Assembly: GCF_047528295.1 (NCBI RefSeq)
Contig: NZ_CP180001.1
Location: 1,426,001-1,490,000 of the forward strand
Source: Peptacetobacter sp900550335
GTDB lineage: Bacteria; Bacillota; Clostridia; Peptostreptococcales; Peptostreptococcaceae
Length of the DNA stretch: 64,000 bases
Direction: 5' to 3'
Shown: positions 25,690-33,171 of the stretch, one piece after another
How the letters are laid out: the number at the start of each line of letters is the position of its first letter
How positions within the stretch are numbered: position 1 is the stretch's first letter
Notes under the pieces: model-generated
The model's database searches: none
What the model was told of the DNA's origin: nothing
The model's input: the letters and a program-made list of their open reading frames with translations, nothing else
Position numbers and translations under genes: made by a program

Positions 25690-25992
25690 GTGGAGCTAAT
25701 AGATATAAATATTCTTCTTAGTATATTAACAGGTGTTGTTGGTATTTATGCTGGATATAGGAAAGCTTTAAAAGAAGCACAGGACAAAGGAGAAAGCAAT
25801 GCGGTAATAATAACAATGTTAAAGCATCATGAAGAGCTATTAACTAAGTTAGATACTAAGTTAGAAGATAGTGTAAAGGCTAGAAACTTGATAAAAGAAA
25901 AAATAGCAGCGCACGACGAAAAAATAAAAACATTACTTAGAGATGTTGAGGAAATAAAAACAAACTGTAAAGATTGCAGAAAAAAATGTTAG
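25690..25992 (+). CDS. Small membrane-anchored coiled-coil protein (XhlA/haemolysin-like)
   Basis: About 100 residues: an N-terminal membrane span (LIDINILLSILTGVVGIYAG), a long helix and a Cys-containing tail (NCKDCRKKC). The layout and place at the head of the lysis cassette resemble XhlA-type accessory lysis proteins, though the polarity (membrane span first) is unlike B. subtilis XhlA. AGGAGG ends at 25681, which favours GTG at 25690 over GTG 25681 or ATG 25684. Confidence 0.6.
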   Translation: MELIDINILLSILTGVVGIYAGYRKALKEAQDKGESNAVIITMLKHHEELLTKLDTKLEDSVKARNLIKEKIAAHDEKIKTLLRDVEEIKTNCKDCRKKC

Positions 25993-26002
25993 AGGTGATA
26001 GA

Positions 26003-26590
26003 GTGCTATTTAATTCAGATAATATAACAATACATACAGATGCATCAGCTGATGAGCTTGAAGTAGCAGTAAATAAATTAAAAAAAGATAATGGTCTTGT
26101 TGGCTTAGGAGAATACTTTTTAAAAGCTCAAGATGATTACAATGTAAATGCACTGATATTACTAGCTATTGCTTGCTTAGAGTCAAGTTATGGACTGTCT
26201 GATTTGGCAGTCCGTAAAAATAACTTGTTTGGTGTAGATGCTAGGGATTCGTTAAAAGGAACATCTCAGTATGGTAGATATTTCGATAGTAAAGAGGAAT
26301 GTATCAATTATGCAGCACACAGAATAGGCAAGCAGTATTTAGAAAAAGATGATAGTGCAGATTGGAGATACTGTAATGGCAAAAAAGATATTTGGAGCAT
26401 TGGAATGAAATGGTGTAGTAAAAAAGATTGGGGAGATAAAGTTGTAGATTTAGCACGAAGATTAGAGGAAATTATAATTGGAGTGCGTAATGATCATTCA
26501 GATGAAGAGAGTGAAAACTATAAAGAATTATATTTAGAGTTAAAAGCTAAGGTAGATAAGGTTATAGAAATATTAAATGAGGTGGAATAG
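26003..26590 (+). CDS. Endo-beta-N-acetylglucosaminidase-type endolysin
   Basis: A 195-residue protein of the glucosaminidase (GH73/LytG-like) fold. ILLAIACLESSYGLSDLA near residue 52 has the general-acid Glu. NLFGVDARD near residue 75 and KEECINYAAHRIGKQY near residue 98 are conserved in the family. The start is GTG at 26003. It has no signal peptide, so it needs the holin. A second lysin of another class is encoded 1 kb downstream. Confidence 0.8.
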   Translation: MLFNSDNITIHTDASADELEVAVNKLKKDNGLVGLGEYFLKAQDDYNVNALILLAIACLESSYGLSDLAVRKNNLFGVDARDSLKGTSQYGRYFDSKEECINYAAHRIGKQYLEKDDSADWRYCNGKKDIWSIGMKWCSKKDWGDKVVDLARRLEEIIIGVRNDHSDEESENYKELYLELKAKVDKVIEILNEVE

Positions 26591-26776
26591 ATGAGCATAT
26601 TAATAGTACAGAAAATAATAGATGAAGTATTAGATAGAGCAAATACAGATGGAATAGAAGCAGGTAGAAATCTTTATAGCAAGATGTTCGATAATGAAAA
26701 ATTATTACAATATAAATCAGATGTAGATGCAGGTCTTTTATTAGAAGGCAGAGATGAACTTATAGTTGAGTATTAA
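26591..26776 (+). CDS. Small hypothetical protein (61 aa) in lysis cassette
   Basis: The ATG directly follows the stop of the glucosaminidase. The peptide is helical and acidic with no membrane span (IIDEVLDRANTDG...). It could be a lysis regulator, but I recognise no family. Confidence 0.5.
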   Translation: MSILIVQKIIDEVLDRANTDGIEAGRNLYSKMFDNEKLLQYKSDVDAGLLLEGRDELIVEY

Positions 26777-26787
26777 GGAGGAAAATT

Positions 26788-27021
26788 ATGGATAAAAATA
26801 GATTCAAAAATATTTGGTTTTGGCTTGGAATAGTTGGTGTAGTTGGAACTACATTAGGAATAGATGCAACTACATTAACTACATGGGGAGCATTAAAAGA
26901 TGCAATAATGGAAGTTTTAAAGAACCCATATATGCTAGGAAGTGCAGTATTAGCAGTTGTAGGAATATTTGTTAATCCAAATACTCCTGGAATAAAAGAT
27001 ACTAAGAAGGTGAATAAATAA
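26788..27021 (+). CDS. Phage holin
   Basis: A 77-residue protein with two membrane spans (FWLGIVGVVGTTLGI and MLGSAVLAVVGIFV), the typical NPNTPGIKDT motif and a charged tail. This is the phi-LC3/phage_holin_1 family, which forms the membrane lesion at lysis. AGGAGG precedes the ATG. It overlaps the amidase start by one base (TAATG). Confidence 0.9.
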   Translation: MDKNRFKNIWFWLGIVGVVGTTLGIDATTLTTWGALKDAIMEVLKNPYMLGSAVLAVVGIFVNPNTPGIKDTKKVNK

Positions 27022-27800
27022 TGGCATATAAAGTATGTATAGACCCTGGACATGGTGGCTCAGATAGTGGAGCAGTAACAGGAAAACACGTTGAAAAAAC
27101 ATATAACCTTGATACAGCTCTTTCGTGTAGAGATGAACTTCAAAGATATGGAGTAAAAGTAGTAATGACGAGAACTACAGACAAGTTTTTAAGCCTTGAA
27201 AGAAGATGTGAAATAGCTAATCAGAATGGATGTGATTATTTTGTATCTATTCACCATAATAGCGGTGGTGGAGATAGAGGAGAAGTAATTTACTCAAAGG
27301 CTGAGGGGAACGGTCTACAGATGGCACATAAAATTGCAAAAGAGATGAAGGTCGATATGGGACAGACTGAAGTAAAAGAGTATAAAAGACTTAATAAGTC
27401 TGGAAAAACTGACTACTATGCAGTTATAAGAAGAACTAATATGCCAGCTAATATAGTTGAAATATGCTTCCTTGATAATAAGAAAGATGTAGAGATAGCT
27501 GATACATTAGCAGAAAGAAAACGTAATGGTAAAGAGATTGCTCAAGGGATCCTTAAGCATCTTGGAATAAAAGTAGATGAGAAAGGAGGTGAGGATATGG
27601 TTGATAAAATCGTATTATATCATGGGGATGCAGATGTATTTGCAGCTATTGTTGTAGCTCAGAAGCATAAGTGCCCTATGATGAAGGAATCTGACTTCAA
27701 AATAAGTGGTCTGAAAGCAAAAGAAGTTGTTCAGATAGGCGGTAAAGCAGAAGATGCGAATAGATTCCAGACATTCAAAAATGCAGCTAAATTATTATAG
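27021..27800 (+). CDS. N-acetylmuramoyl-L-alanine amidase endolysin
   Basis: A 259-residue protein. Residues 1-180 are an Amidase_3 domain: CIDPGHGGSDSGAV with a zinc His, FVSIHHNSGGG with a second His, and the late VEICFLDN motif with the catalytic Glu. Residues 193-259 are a small C-terminal domain of the kind seen in clostridial phage lysins (DADVFAAIVVAQKHKCPMM...). It cuts the amide bond between MurNAc and the stem peptide. An internal ribosome site and start sit exactly at the domain boundary (see next entry). Confidence 0.9.
   Translation: MAYKVCIDPGHGGSDSGAVTGKHVEKTYNLDTALSCRDELQRYGVKVVMTRTTDKFLSLERRCEIANQNGCDYFVSIHHNSGGGDRGEVIYSKAEGNGLQMAHKIAKEMKVDMGQTEVKEYKRLNKSGKTDYYAVIRRTNMPANIVEICFLDNKKDVEIADTLAERKRNGKEIAQGILKHLGIKVDEKGGEDMVDKIVLYHGDADVFAAIVVAQKHKCPMMKESDFKISGLKAKEVVQIGGKAEDANRFQTFKNAAKLL
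27597..27800 (+). CDS. Internal in-frame start giving a separate endolysin C-terminal domain
   Basis: Within the amidase gene, AAAGGAGGTGA at 27582-27592 lies 7 bases before an in-frame ATG at 27597 (codon 193). It is a near-perfect Shine-Dalgarno, better than that of the full-length gene. It would yield a 67-residue C-terminal domain. Clostridial phage endolysins such as CD27L and CTP1L are known to make such a fragment. The same use here is an inference. Confidence 0.6.
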   Translation: MVDKIVLYHGDADVFAAIVVAQKHKCPMMKESDFKISGLKAKEVVQIGGKAEDANRFQTFKNAAKLL

Positions 27801-27928
27801 TTGCAATATGTACAAATATAAGAGATAAAATAATCTAAAAAATAATAAATCTATATATAGTGGTAGCAAATCCATTATATAGTGTTTAAATTAAAAAAAT
27901 TTCTCATATCTATATATTATAACAGGGA

Positions 27929-27959
27929 AGGGGAGAGCAGCAGTGTTCTCCTCTTTTTT
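27929..27959 (+). terminator. Terminator at the end of the lysis cassette
   Basis: AGGGGAGA (27929-27936) pairs with TCTCCTCT (27947-27954), eight pairs with one G-U, followed by a T run. A weaker AT-rich stem (about 27852-27881, ten pairs with one G-U) lies upstream in the same gap. Confidence 0.65.
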
Positions 27960-28001
27960 GTATTTATGGTATAATTCAATATAGAAAGGATGTGAATATT
28001 T

Positions 28002-29084
28002 ATGAAATACATTATTTTTGATACCAATATAGTTGTATCAAAAAAGGATTATTTTTTTGAAAGGGAATTAGTAGAGTTAGCAAGTTTAAACAGATTTGAT
28101 GAAATTGAAATTTGTATTCCAGAAATCATAAAAGACGAGATTATAAAAAAATATCTAGATGAAGTTAAACCTATTTTAAAAAAATATAATGAAATAATAA
28201 AATGTAATAAAACATTGCATTTTTTAGAAGATAAAGAGTTGAAAAAAATATATAGAGAAGACTTATATTTAAAGTATGAAAAGAAATTAGATATGATACT
28301 AAAAAATAAAGGAATAAGTATAATAGAATATAGAGAGGATGGTGAGTATATAAAAGAAATAATGAAAGATTTAGTATTAGAGAAACCACCATTTAATAAT
28401 AGTAAAGATTCATTTAGAGATGCAATTATTTTATATTCTATTTTTAAATTTTATGATAAGCTAGAAGAAGAAGATTCTATAATATTTATTACAGAAAATG
28501 AAAAAGATTTTGTCAATTTAAAAAATAATAGTAGAAATATAACTTTATACAAAAAAATAGACGATCTTAAAATAAAAGATGAATATATAAAAAAACGGAT
28601 ACAAGATGAGAAAATTGAAAATAAACTTCGGGAGTTAGAAGAAAATATACATAATATCAATATTGAGAGTATGATAATGAGAAAAGTAAATATAAAAGCT
28701 TATATAAAAAATACTGCTGAAGATATATTTGTTACATTTGATGAAAATTTACCTTATGAAGCAAATATAATTTTAGATTCTGTTGATGATAGTAAAAAAG
28801 AAAAGATAGATATAGATTTCTTTAATCCCAAAGAAGGAGTAATTTTATTAAGGGTATCTAACAAAATTGAATATACTAAAATTTTGAAGAATCCTGAATA
28901 TGAATCATGTTATTACAATGATGATGAAGAATTTATTTATCAAGACGGAAATATAGGCGAAGTAACATCATATATAAATGCATATTTTAATGTATACGAG
29001 GAAGATATAGAAAATAATATAGAAGCATTGGATTTTATAAATATAACTCATGTAGATGTGAATGATATTACATTCAATTTATAG
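28002..29084 (+). CDS. PIN-domain (DUF4935-like) protein, likely prophage moron
   Basis: A 360-residue protein. Residues 1-190 form a PIN-type ribonuclease domain: IIFDTNIV with the first Asp, KDSFRDAIILYS near residue 130 and FITENEKDF near residue 160 supply the acidic cluster. The C-terminal 170 residues are a beta-rich domain I do not recognise. It has its own promoter-like TATAAT (27970 region), ribosome site and terminators on both sides. It is more Lys/Ile-rich than its neighbours. It sits between the lysis genes and chromosomal miaB, the usual place for cargo (defence or lysogenic conversion) genes. Confidence 0.7.
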   Translation: MKYIIFDTNIVVSKKDYFFERELVELASLNRFDEIEICIPEIIKDEIIKKYLDEVKPILKKYNEIIKCNKTLHFLEDKELKKIYREDLYLKYEKKLDMILKNKGISIIEYREDGEYIKEIMKDLVLEKPPFNNSKDSFRDAIILYSIFKFYDKLEEEDSIIFITENEKDFVNLKNNSRNITLYKKIDDLKIKDEYIKKRIQDEKIENKLRELEENIHNINIESMIMRKVNIKAYIKNTAEDIFVTFDENLPYEANIILDSVDDSKKEKIDIDFFNPKEGVILLRVSNKIEYTKILKNPEYESCYYNDDEEFIYQDGNIGEVTSYINAYFNVYEEDIENNIEALDFINITHVDVNDITFNL

Positions 29085-29088
29085 AAAA

Positions 29089-29115
29089 AAATAGGGACTA
29101 TACCCTATTTTTTTT
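29089..29115 (+). terminator. Terminator after the PIN gene
   Basis: AAATAGGG (29089-29096) and CCCTATTT (29103-29110) form an eight-pair stem with a six-base loop, followed by T. Confidence 0.75.
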
Positions 29116-29162
29116 ATATGATAAAATAAAAAGGATAGTTATAAATAGAAAAGGAGAAAAAA

Positions 29163-30632
29163 ATGGAAACAATTAACATAAACAAAGAAGTAAAGAAACC
29201 AAGACAGAAAGTAATGGACCCACATAAGTTAGAAGTACAGGAAACTTATATGGATAAAGTCAGAGATTTAAATGATAAATGGGCAAAAGAGAAAGGTCGC
29301 CGCCCTGTCATGGGGTTATGTACATTCGGGTGTCAGATGAATGAACACGACTCAGAAGAACTAGCATACATGCTTGAAAGAATGGGATACGAAAAAACTG
29401 AACAAATATACAAAGCAGACCTAATAATATACAACACTTGTGCGGTAAGAGAAAATGCGGAAATGAAAGTATATGGAAACTTAGGACAGCTAAAATTTAC
29501 AAAAAGAAAAAATCCAGATGTAAAAATAGCTCTTTGTGGATGTATGATGCAGCAGCCTCATGTTGTAGAAGAAATCAAAAAAAATCACAAACACGTAAAC
29601 CTAATGTTTGGAACACACAACCTATACAGATTCCCAGAACTTATGTACAAACAGATAACGACTGGAAAAAATATAGTAGAAGTTTGGGATACAGATGGGG
29701 AAGTAATAGAAGGATTAAGCAGCAACAGGAAATTCGAATTAAAAGCATTTGTAAATATAATGTACGGATGCAACAACTTCTGTACATACTGCATAGTTCC
29801 TTACACAAGAGGTAGAGAAAGAAGTAGAGAGCCTCAGGATATATTAGACGAGATAAAAGATTTAGTGGCTCATGGAACAAAAGAAGTTACTCTACTTGGT
29901 CAGAATGTAAACTCATATGGAAAAACATTAGAAAATCCTATGACATTTGCTGAGCTTCTAAGAGAAGTCAACAAAATAGAAGGATTAGAAAGAATAAGAT
30001 TTATGACATCTCATCCAAAAGATTTATCTGATGAGGTTATATATGCAATGAGAGATTGTGACAAAATATGTGAATTCCTGCACTTGCCAGTTCAGTGTGG
30101 AAGCACAAGTCTTTTAAAGAAAATGAATAGACATTACTCTAAAGAAGATTATCTTAATATAGTAAGAAAAGTTAGAAAAGAGATACCTGATATAGCATTC
30201 AGTACAGATATAATGGTTGGATTCCCAGGAGAAACACTTGAAGATGTTCAGGATACTATAGATGTAATTGAAGAAACTAAATATGATTCAGCATTTACAT
30301 TTATTTATTCTAAGAGAGAAGGAACTCCTGCAGCTAAAATGGAAGACCAGATTCCAGAAGATGAAAAACACAGAAGATTTGATGAAGTATTAGAACATGT
30401 AAATAGAATAGTAAACGATATAAACTACAGCTATCAGGATAAAATTGTTGAAGTACTAGTAGAAGGAAAAAGTGCTAAGGATAAAAACAGATACACTGGA
30501 AAAACTAGACAGAACAAAACTGTAAACTTTGATAGTGAAGAAGAGAATTTAGTTGGTAAATTAGTAAATGTTAAAATAACTCAGCCTAGATCATTCTCAT
30601 TAAATGGTGAAGTTGTAGAAGTTTTAAGATAA
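29163..30632 (+). CDS. miaB: tRNA-2-methylthio-N6-dimethylallyladenosine synthase
   Basis: A 489-residue radical SAM methylthiotransferase that adds the 2-methylthio group to i6A37 of tRNAs reading U-starting codons. It has an N-terminal UPF0004 domain with Cys in FGCQMNEHDSE, NTCAVRENA and ALCGCMMQ for the auxiliary 4Fe-4S cluster. The radical SAM motif is GCNNFCTYCIVPYTRGRE near residue 200, and a C-terminal TRAM domain ends with NGEVVEVLR. The ~50-residue N-terminal lead is usual in Clostridia. This is the first clearly chromosomal gene after the prophage. Confidence 0.96.
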   Translation: METININKEVKKPRQKVMDPHKLEVQETYMDKVRDLNDKWAKEKGRRPVMGLCTFGCQMNEHDSEELAYMLERMGYEKTEQIYKADLIIYNTCAVRENAEMKVYGNLGQLKFTKRKNPDVKIALCGCMMQQPHVVEEIKKNHKHVNLMFGTHNLYRFPELMYKQITTGKNIVEVWDTDGEVIEGLSSNRKFELKAFVNIMYGCNNFCTYCIVPYTRGRERSREPQDILDEIKDLVAHGTKEVTLLGQNVNSYGKTLENPMTFAELLREVNKIEGLERIRFMTSHPKDLSDEVIYAMRDCDKICEFLHLPVQCGSTSLLKKMNRHYSKEDYLNIVRKVRKEIPDIAFSTDIMVGFPGETLEDVQDTIDVIEETKYDSAFTFIYSKREGTPAAKMEDQIPEDEKHRRFDEVLEHVNRIVNDINYSYQDKIVEVLVEGKSAKDKNRYTGKTRQNKTVNFDSEEENLVGKLVNVKITQPRSFSLNGEVVEVLR

Positions 30633-30656
30633 TAAAATTTAGAAGGGAGTGCTACA

Positions 30657-31199
30657 ATGAAAAGAATATTATTAGTTTTTGCGATGATGGCACTAGTGTT
30701 ATCGGGTTGTGGAAACAAAGAGAAGGAAAATAATGAATCAGAAGCACTTACAGAAGAAAGAATAAAAACAATAACAGAAACAAATGATACATTTACAGAT
30801 TTAAGATTGGAATCTGAGATAGAATGGTACAATGACTTTATAACACCTATAAAAGAAAGTAATTGGAAAATGTCTAAATCAGAATTAGAATCAATAATTA
30901 AAGAAGTAAACGAAAAAAGAGATGAGTTAAATAGTATAGATGAAAAGGAAATAAAGCAGTATTTAGAGTATAAATACGATGAATTTGCGGAAACTGGTGA
31001 AGATCCTGAGTTAAAAGAAAAAATGGAAAAAGAAGCTACAAAAGTGCCTACAGCTTTAGATGGTATGAATGAAGTATTAAATACAATAGAAGATGATATA
31101 AAATTAGGTATGGATGGAAGTTTTAGCTCTGAAGATATAAACAAAGTGGAAGACTCTTTTAATAAAATAATGAAAATTTATGAAGATAAAATTCAGTAA
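30657..31199 (+). CDS. Putative lipoprotein
   Basis: A 180-residue protein with a type II signal peptide: MKRILLVFAMMALVLSGC, with the lipidated Cys at position 18. The rest is helical and charged (KEKENNESEAL, then long helices). It is anchored to the outside of the membrane. No specific family is recognised. AGGGAG site before the ATG. Confidence 0.75.
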   Translation: MKRILLVFAMMALVLSGCGNKEKENNESEALTEERIKTITETNDTFTDLRLESEIEWYNDFITPIKESNWKMSKSELESIIKEVNEKRDELNSIDEKEIKQYLEYKYDEFAETGEDPELKEKMEKEATKVPTALDGMNEVLNTIEDDIKLGMDGSFSSEDINKVEDSFNKIMKIYEDKIQ

Positions 31200-31262
31200 T
31201 TTTCTGACAAATATGATATTATATATATGAATCAAAAATTTTGTTAAGAGGAAGTGTTTGAA

Positions 31263-31904
31263 GTGGATAAGAATGTAGAATGGTTAAATGAAAAAAGAAT
31301 AGAAAAAACAATAAAAGCTCTTGAAGAAAATAATATGAATGGATACTTTGTAAAAAATAAAGAAGAACTTATAGAAACTATAGAAAAAATAGTAGATAAA
31401 GATGCTGTTGTTTCTTGTGGGGGTTCTATGACTTTATTTGAAACAGGTATAATAGACTATTTAAGAGAAGGAAGATATAAATTCCTAGATAGATATGAAG
31501 CAGGACTTAGCAAAGATGATATAACAGAAATATATAGAAAATCATTCTTTGCAGATGCTTACTTCGCAAGTACAAATGCTATAACAGAAGAAGGCGAACT
31601 TTATAACGTAGACGGAAATGGAAATAGAGTTGCTGCTATGATATATGGTCCTGATAAGGTTATAGTAATAGCAGGGGCTAATAAAATAGTTAAAAATGAA
31701 GAAGAAGCTATTGCAAGAGTAAAATCTATAGCAGCTCCAGCAAATACAAAGAGATTAAATAGAAAAACTCCTTGTGCAACTACAGGAATGTGTGCAAACT
31801 GTTCAAGCCCTGAAAGAATTTGTGCAAATTATGTTACTATAAAAAGACCTGTTCAGAAAGGCAGAATACATGTAATATTCCTTAACGAAAGCTTAGGATA
31901 TTAA
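31263..31904 (+). CDS. LUD-domain protein (LutC/YkgG-like)
   Basis: A 213-residue protein. Key stretches are VVSCGGSMTLFETGI near residue 45, FADAYFASTNAITEEGELYNVDG near residue 95 and the Cys-rich end PCATTGMCANCSSPERICANY. This is the LUD superfamily, whose best-known members take part in lactate oxidation. The stand-alone clostridial type with a C-terminal Cys motif is not characterised. GTG at 31263 is better spaced to AAGAGGA (31246-31252) than GTG at 31254. Confidence 0.75.
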   Translation: MDKNVEWLNEKRIEKTIKALEENNMNGYFVKNKEELIETIEKIVDKDAVVSCGGSMTLFETGIIDYLREGRYKFLDRYEAGLSKDDITEIYRKSFFADAYFASTNAITEEGELYNVDGNGNRVAAMIYGPDKVIVIAGANKIVKNEEEAIARVKSIAAPANTKRLNRKTPCATTGMCANCSSPERICANYVTIKRPVQKGRIHVIFLNESLGY

Positions 31905-31922
31905 TGTATCTGAGTGGAAAAA

Positions 31923-32813
31923 ATGAAAAAGGTAAAATTTATATACAATCCAAACTCCGGAGAGAAGAAACTTGCTGCTAGATTAGATGATATAATAAGA
32001 ATCTATCAAAAAAATGGATATACAGTAATCCCATATAGATTAGATTATGATATACCAGCAGGGGCATGCCTTGAAGATTTAGACAATAGCTACGACCATG
32101 TTGTATTCTGCGGTGGAGACGGAACGATAGATTTATTGGTAAATGAGCTAAAGAGAAAAAACATAGATATTCCAGTTGGAATAATTCCTTCAGGGACAGC
32201 GAATGATTTTGCAAATGCTCTTTGTTTAGAACATGATCCAGAGGAGGCTGTTAAAAAAATTATAGCTTCTAAACCTAGAAAAATAGATTTAGGTAAAGTT
32301 AATAACAGATATTTTGTGAATGTAGCTAGTGCAGGTATGTTTACAGATGTATCTCAAAAGATAAACAATGATATTAAAAACTCTTTTGGTAGAATTACAT
32401 ACTATATAAAAGGAATAGAAGAGGCTAGATCTATGAGGGAATTCTATATAGATGTGGAATCTGAAGAATCTAGTTATTCTGGGAATATGTATTTAATGCT
32501 TGTTTTTAATGGTAAAACAGCAGGAAATATACATTTAGCGTATAAGGCTGAGGTAGATGATGGATATTTGGATGTTATAATATTCAAAGGTATGCCAATT
32601 CCTAAGATTATTCCTGTTTTGATAGGTGTGTTAAAAGGGGAACATTTAGACTTTGAAACTGATAACGAAATATTGTATTTCAAGACTAAGAAGGTAACAA
32701 TTAAGTGTGATGATGATTTAGGCACTGATATTGACGGAGAAAAGGGACCAGCATTCCCTCTTGAGATAGAGTGTGTAGAGGATGCACTTGATATTTTAGG
32801 AATAGAATTTTAG
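31923..32813 (+). CDS. Diacylglycerol kinase family lipid kinase (DagK/YegS type)
   Basis: A 296-residue soluble lipid kinase. The N-terminal motif FIYNPNSGEKK, the GGDGTIDLLVNEL loop near residue 60 and PSGTANDFANAL near residue 90 are the signature of the YegS/BmrU/DagK family. It phosphorylates diacylglycerol or a related lipid for recycling. ATG at 31923 is used, with a short GAGTGG site before it; GTG at 31914 is possible. It is probably co-transcribed with the LUD gene and ends at the terminator below. Confidence 0.88.
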   Translation: MKKVKFIYNPNSGEKKLAARLDDIIRIYQKNGYTVIPYRLDYDIPAGACLEDLDNSYDHVVFCGGDGTIDLLVNELKRKNIDIPVGIIPSGTANDFANALCLEHDPEEAVKKIIASKPRKIDLGKVNNRYFVNVASAGMFTDVSQKINNDIKNSFGRITYYIKGIEEARSMREFYIDVESEESSYSGNMYLMLVFNGKTAGNIHLAYKAEVDDGYLDVIIFKGMPIPKIIPVLIGVLKGEHLDFETDNEILYFKTKKVTIKCDDDLGTDIDGEKGPAFPLEIECVEDALDILGIEF

Positions 32814-32825
32814 TTAATTAAAGAG

Positions 32826-32969
32826 AAAAGAGACTTTTGAATTGCAAAGGTCTCTTTTTTAATGCATTGCATAACAAAGAATCTCCTCTCCAGGCAATCA
32901 AGTTGCATTGTCGAGTTCGATTTCTTTGTTATGCAATGCAAAAAGATGACCGATTGCAATTCAAAAGTC
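32826..32969. repeat. Long nested palindrome, includes the lipid kinase terminator
   Basis: Two perfect arm pairs are nested: 16 bases at 32832-32847 with 32954-32969, and 18 bases at 32864-32881 with 32922-32939. The 40-base centre is not paired in the same way. Within the left side AAAAGAGAC (32826-32834) also pairs with GTCTCTTTT (32850-32858), followed by T, making an ordinary terminator. The total of about 140 bases looks like a mobile palindromic element (MITE-like) or a strong structured boundary. The rest of the 32,814-33,171 gap is AT-rich and holds the promoter region below. Confidence 0.7.
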
Positions 32970-33053
32970 CTTTTCTGTGTAAATTTATCTTCAAGCGATG
33001 GATAATAAATAATCTTAATTATAAAAACAAGGAATAAAATTAATATTAAAATA

Positions 33054-33145
33054 TAGTAATCGAATTACTAAAAAATAGTTGTTGACTTATAACTTAAAAA
33101 GTTGTAGAATGTAATTAAAGAAAAGTTAGTAAGGCAATTACTAAC
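33054..33145 (+). promoter_or_regulatory. Promoter of the defence island with two flanking dyads
   Basis: TTGACT (33082-33087) and TAGAAT (33105-33110) are separated by 17 bases. Upstream, TAGTAAT-cga-ATTACTA (33054-33070) is a perfect dyad. Downstream, GTTAGTAA-ggcaa-TTACTAAC (33125-33145) is another with the same half-site. Two like dyads around one promoter suggest a repressor or controller binding both sides. Confidence 0.6.
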
Positions 33146-33171
33146 AAAATAAAAATCTGGAGGTATTATAA

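Noticed and set aside
27801..29162. Prophage right attachment site
   Set aside because: The left end is outside the window, so no direct repeat can be compared and no att core can be named.
29438..29815. 125-residue plus-strand ORF within miaB
   Set aside because: It is an out-of-frame shadow of a clearly coding gene; no ribosome site.
32837..33037. 66-residue ORF after the lipid kinase
   Set aside because: It lies within the long palindrome and terminator, has no ribosome site, and its codon use is unlike that of its neighbours.
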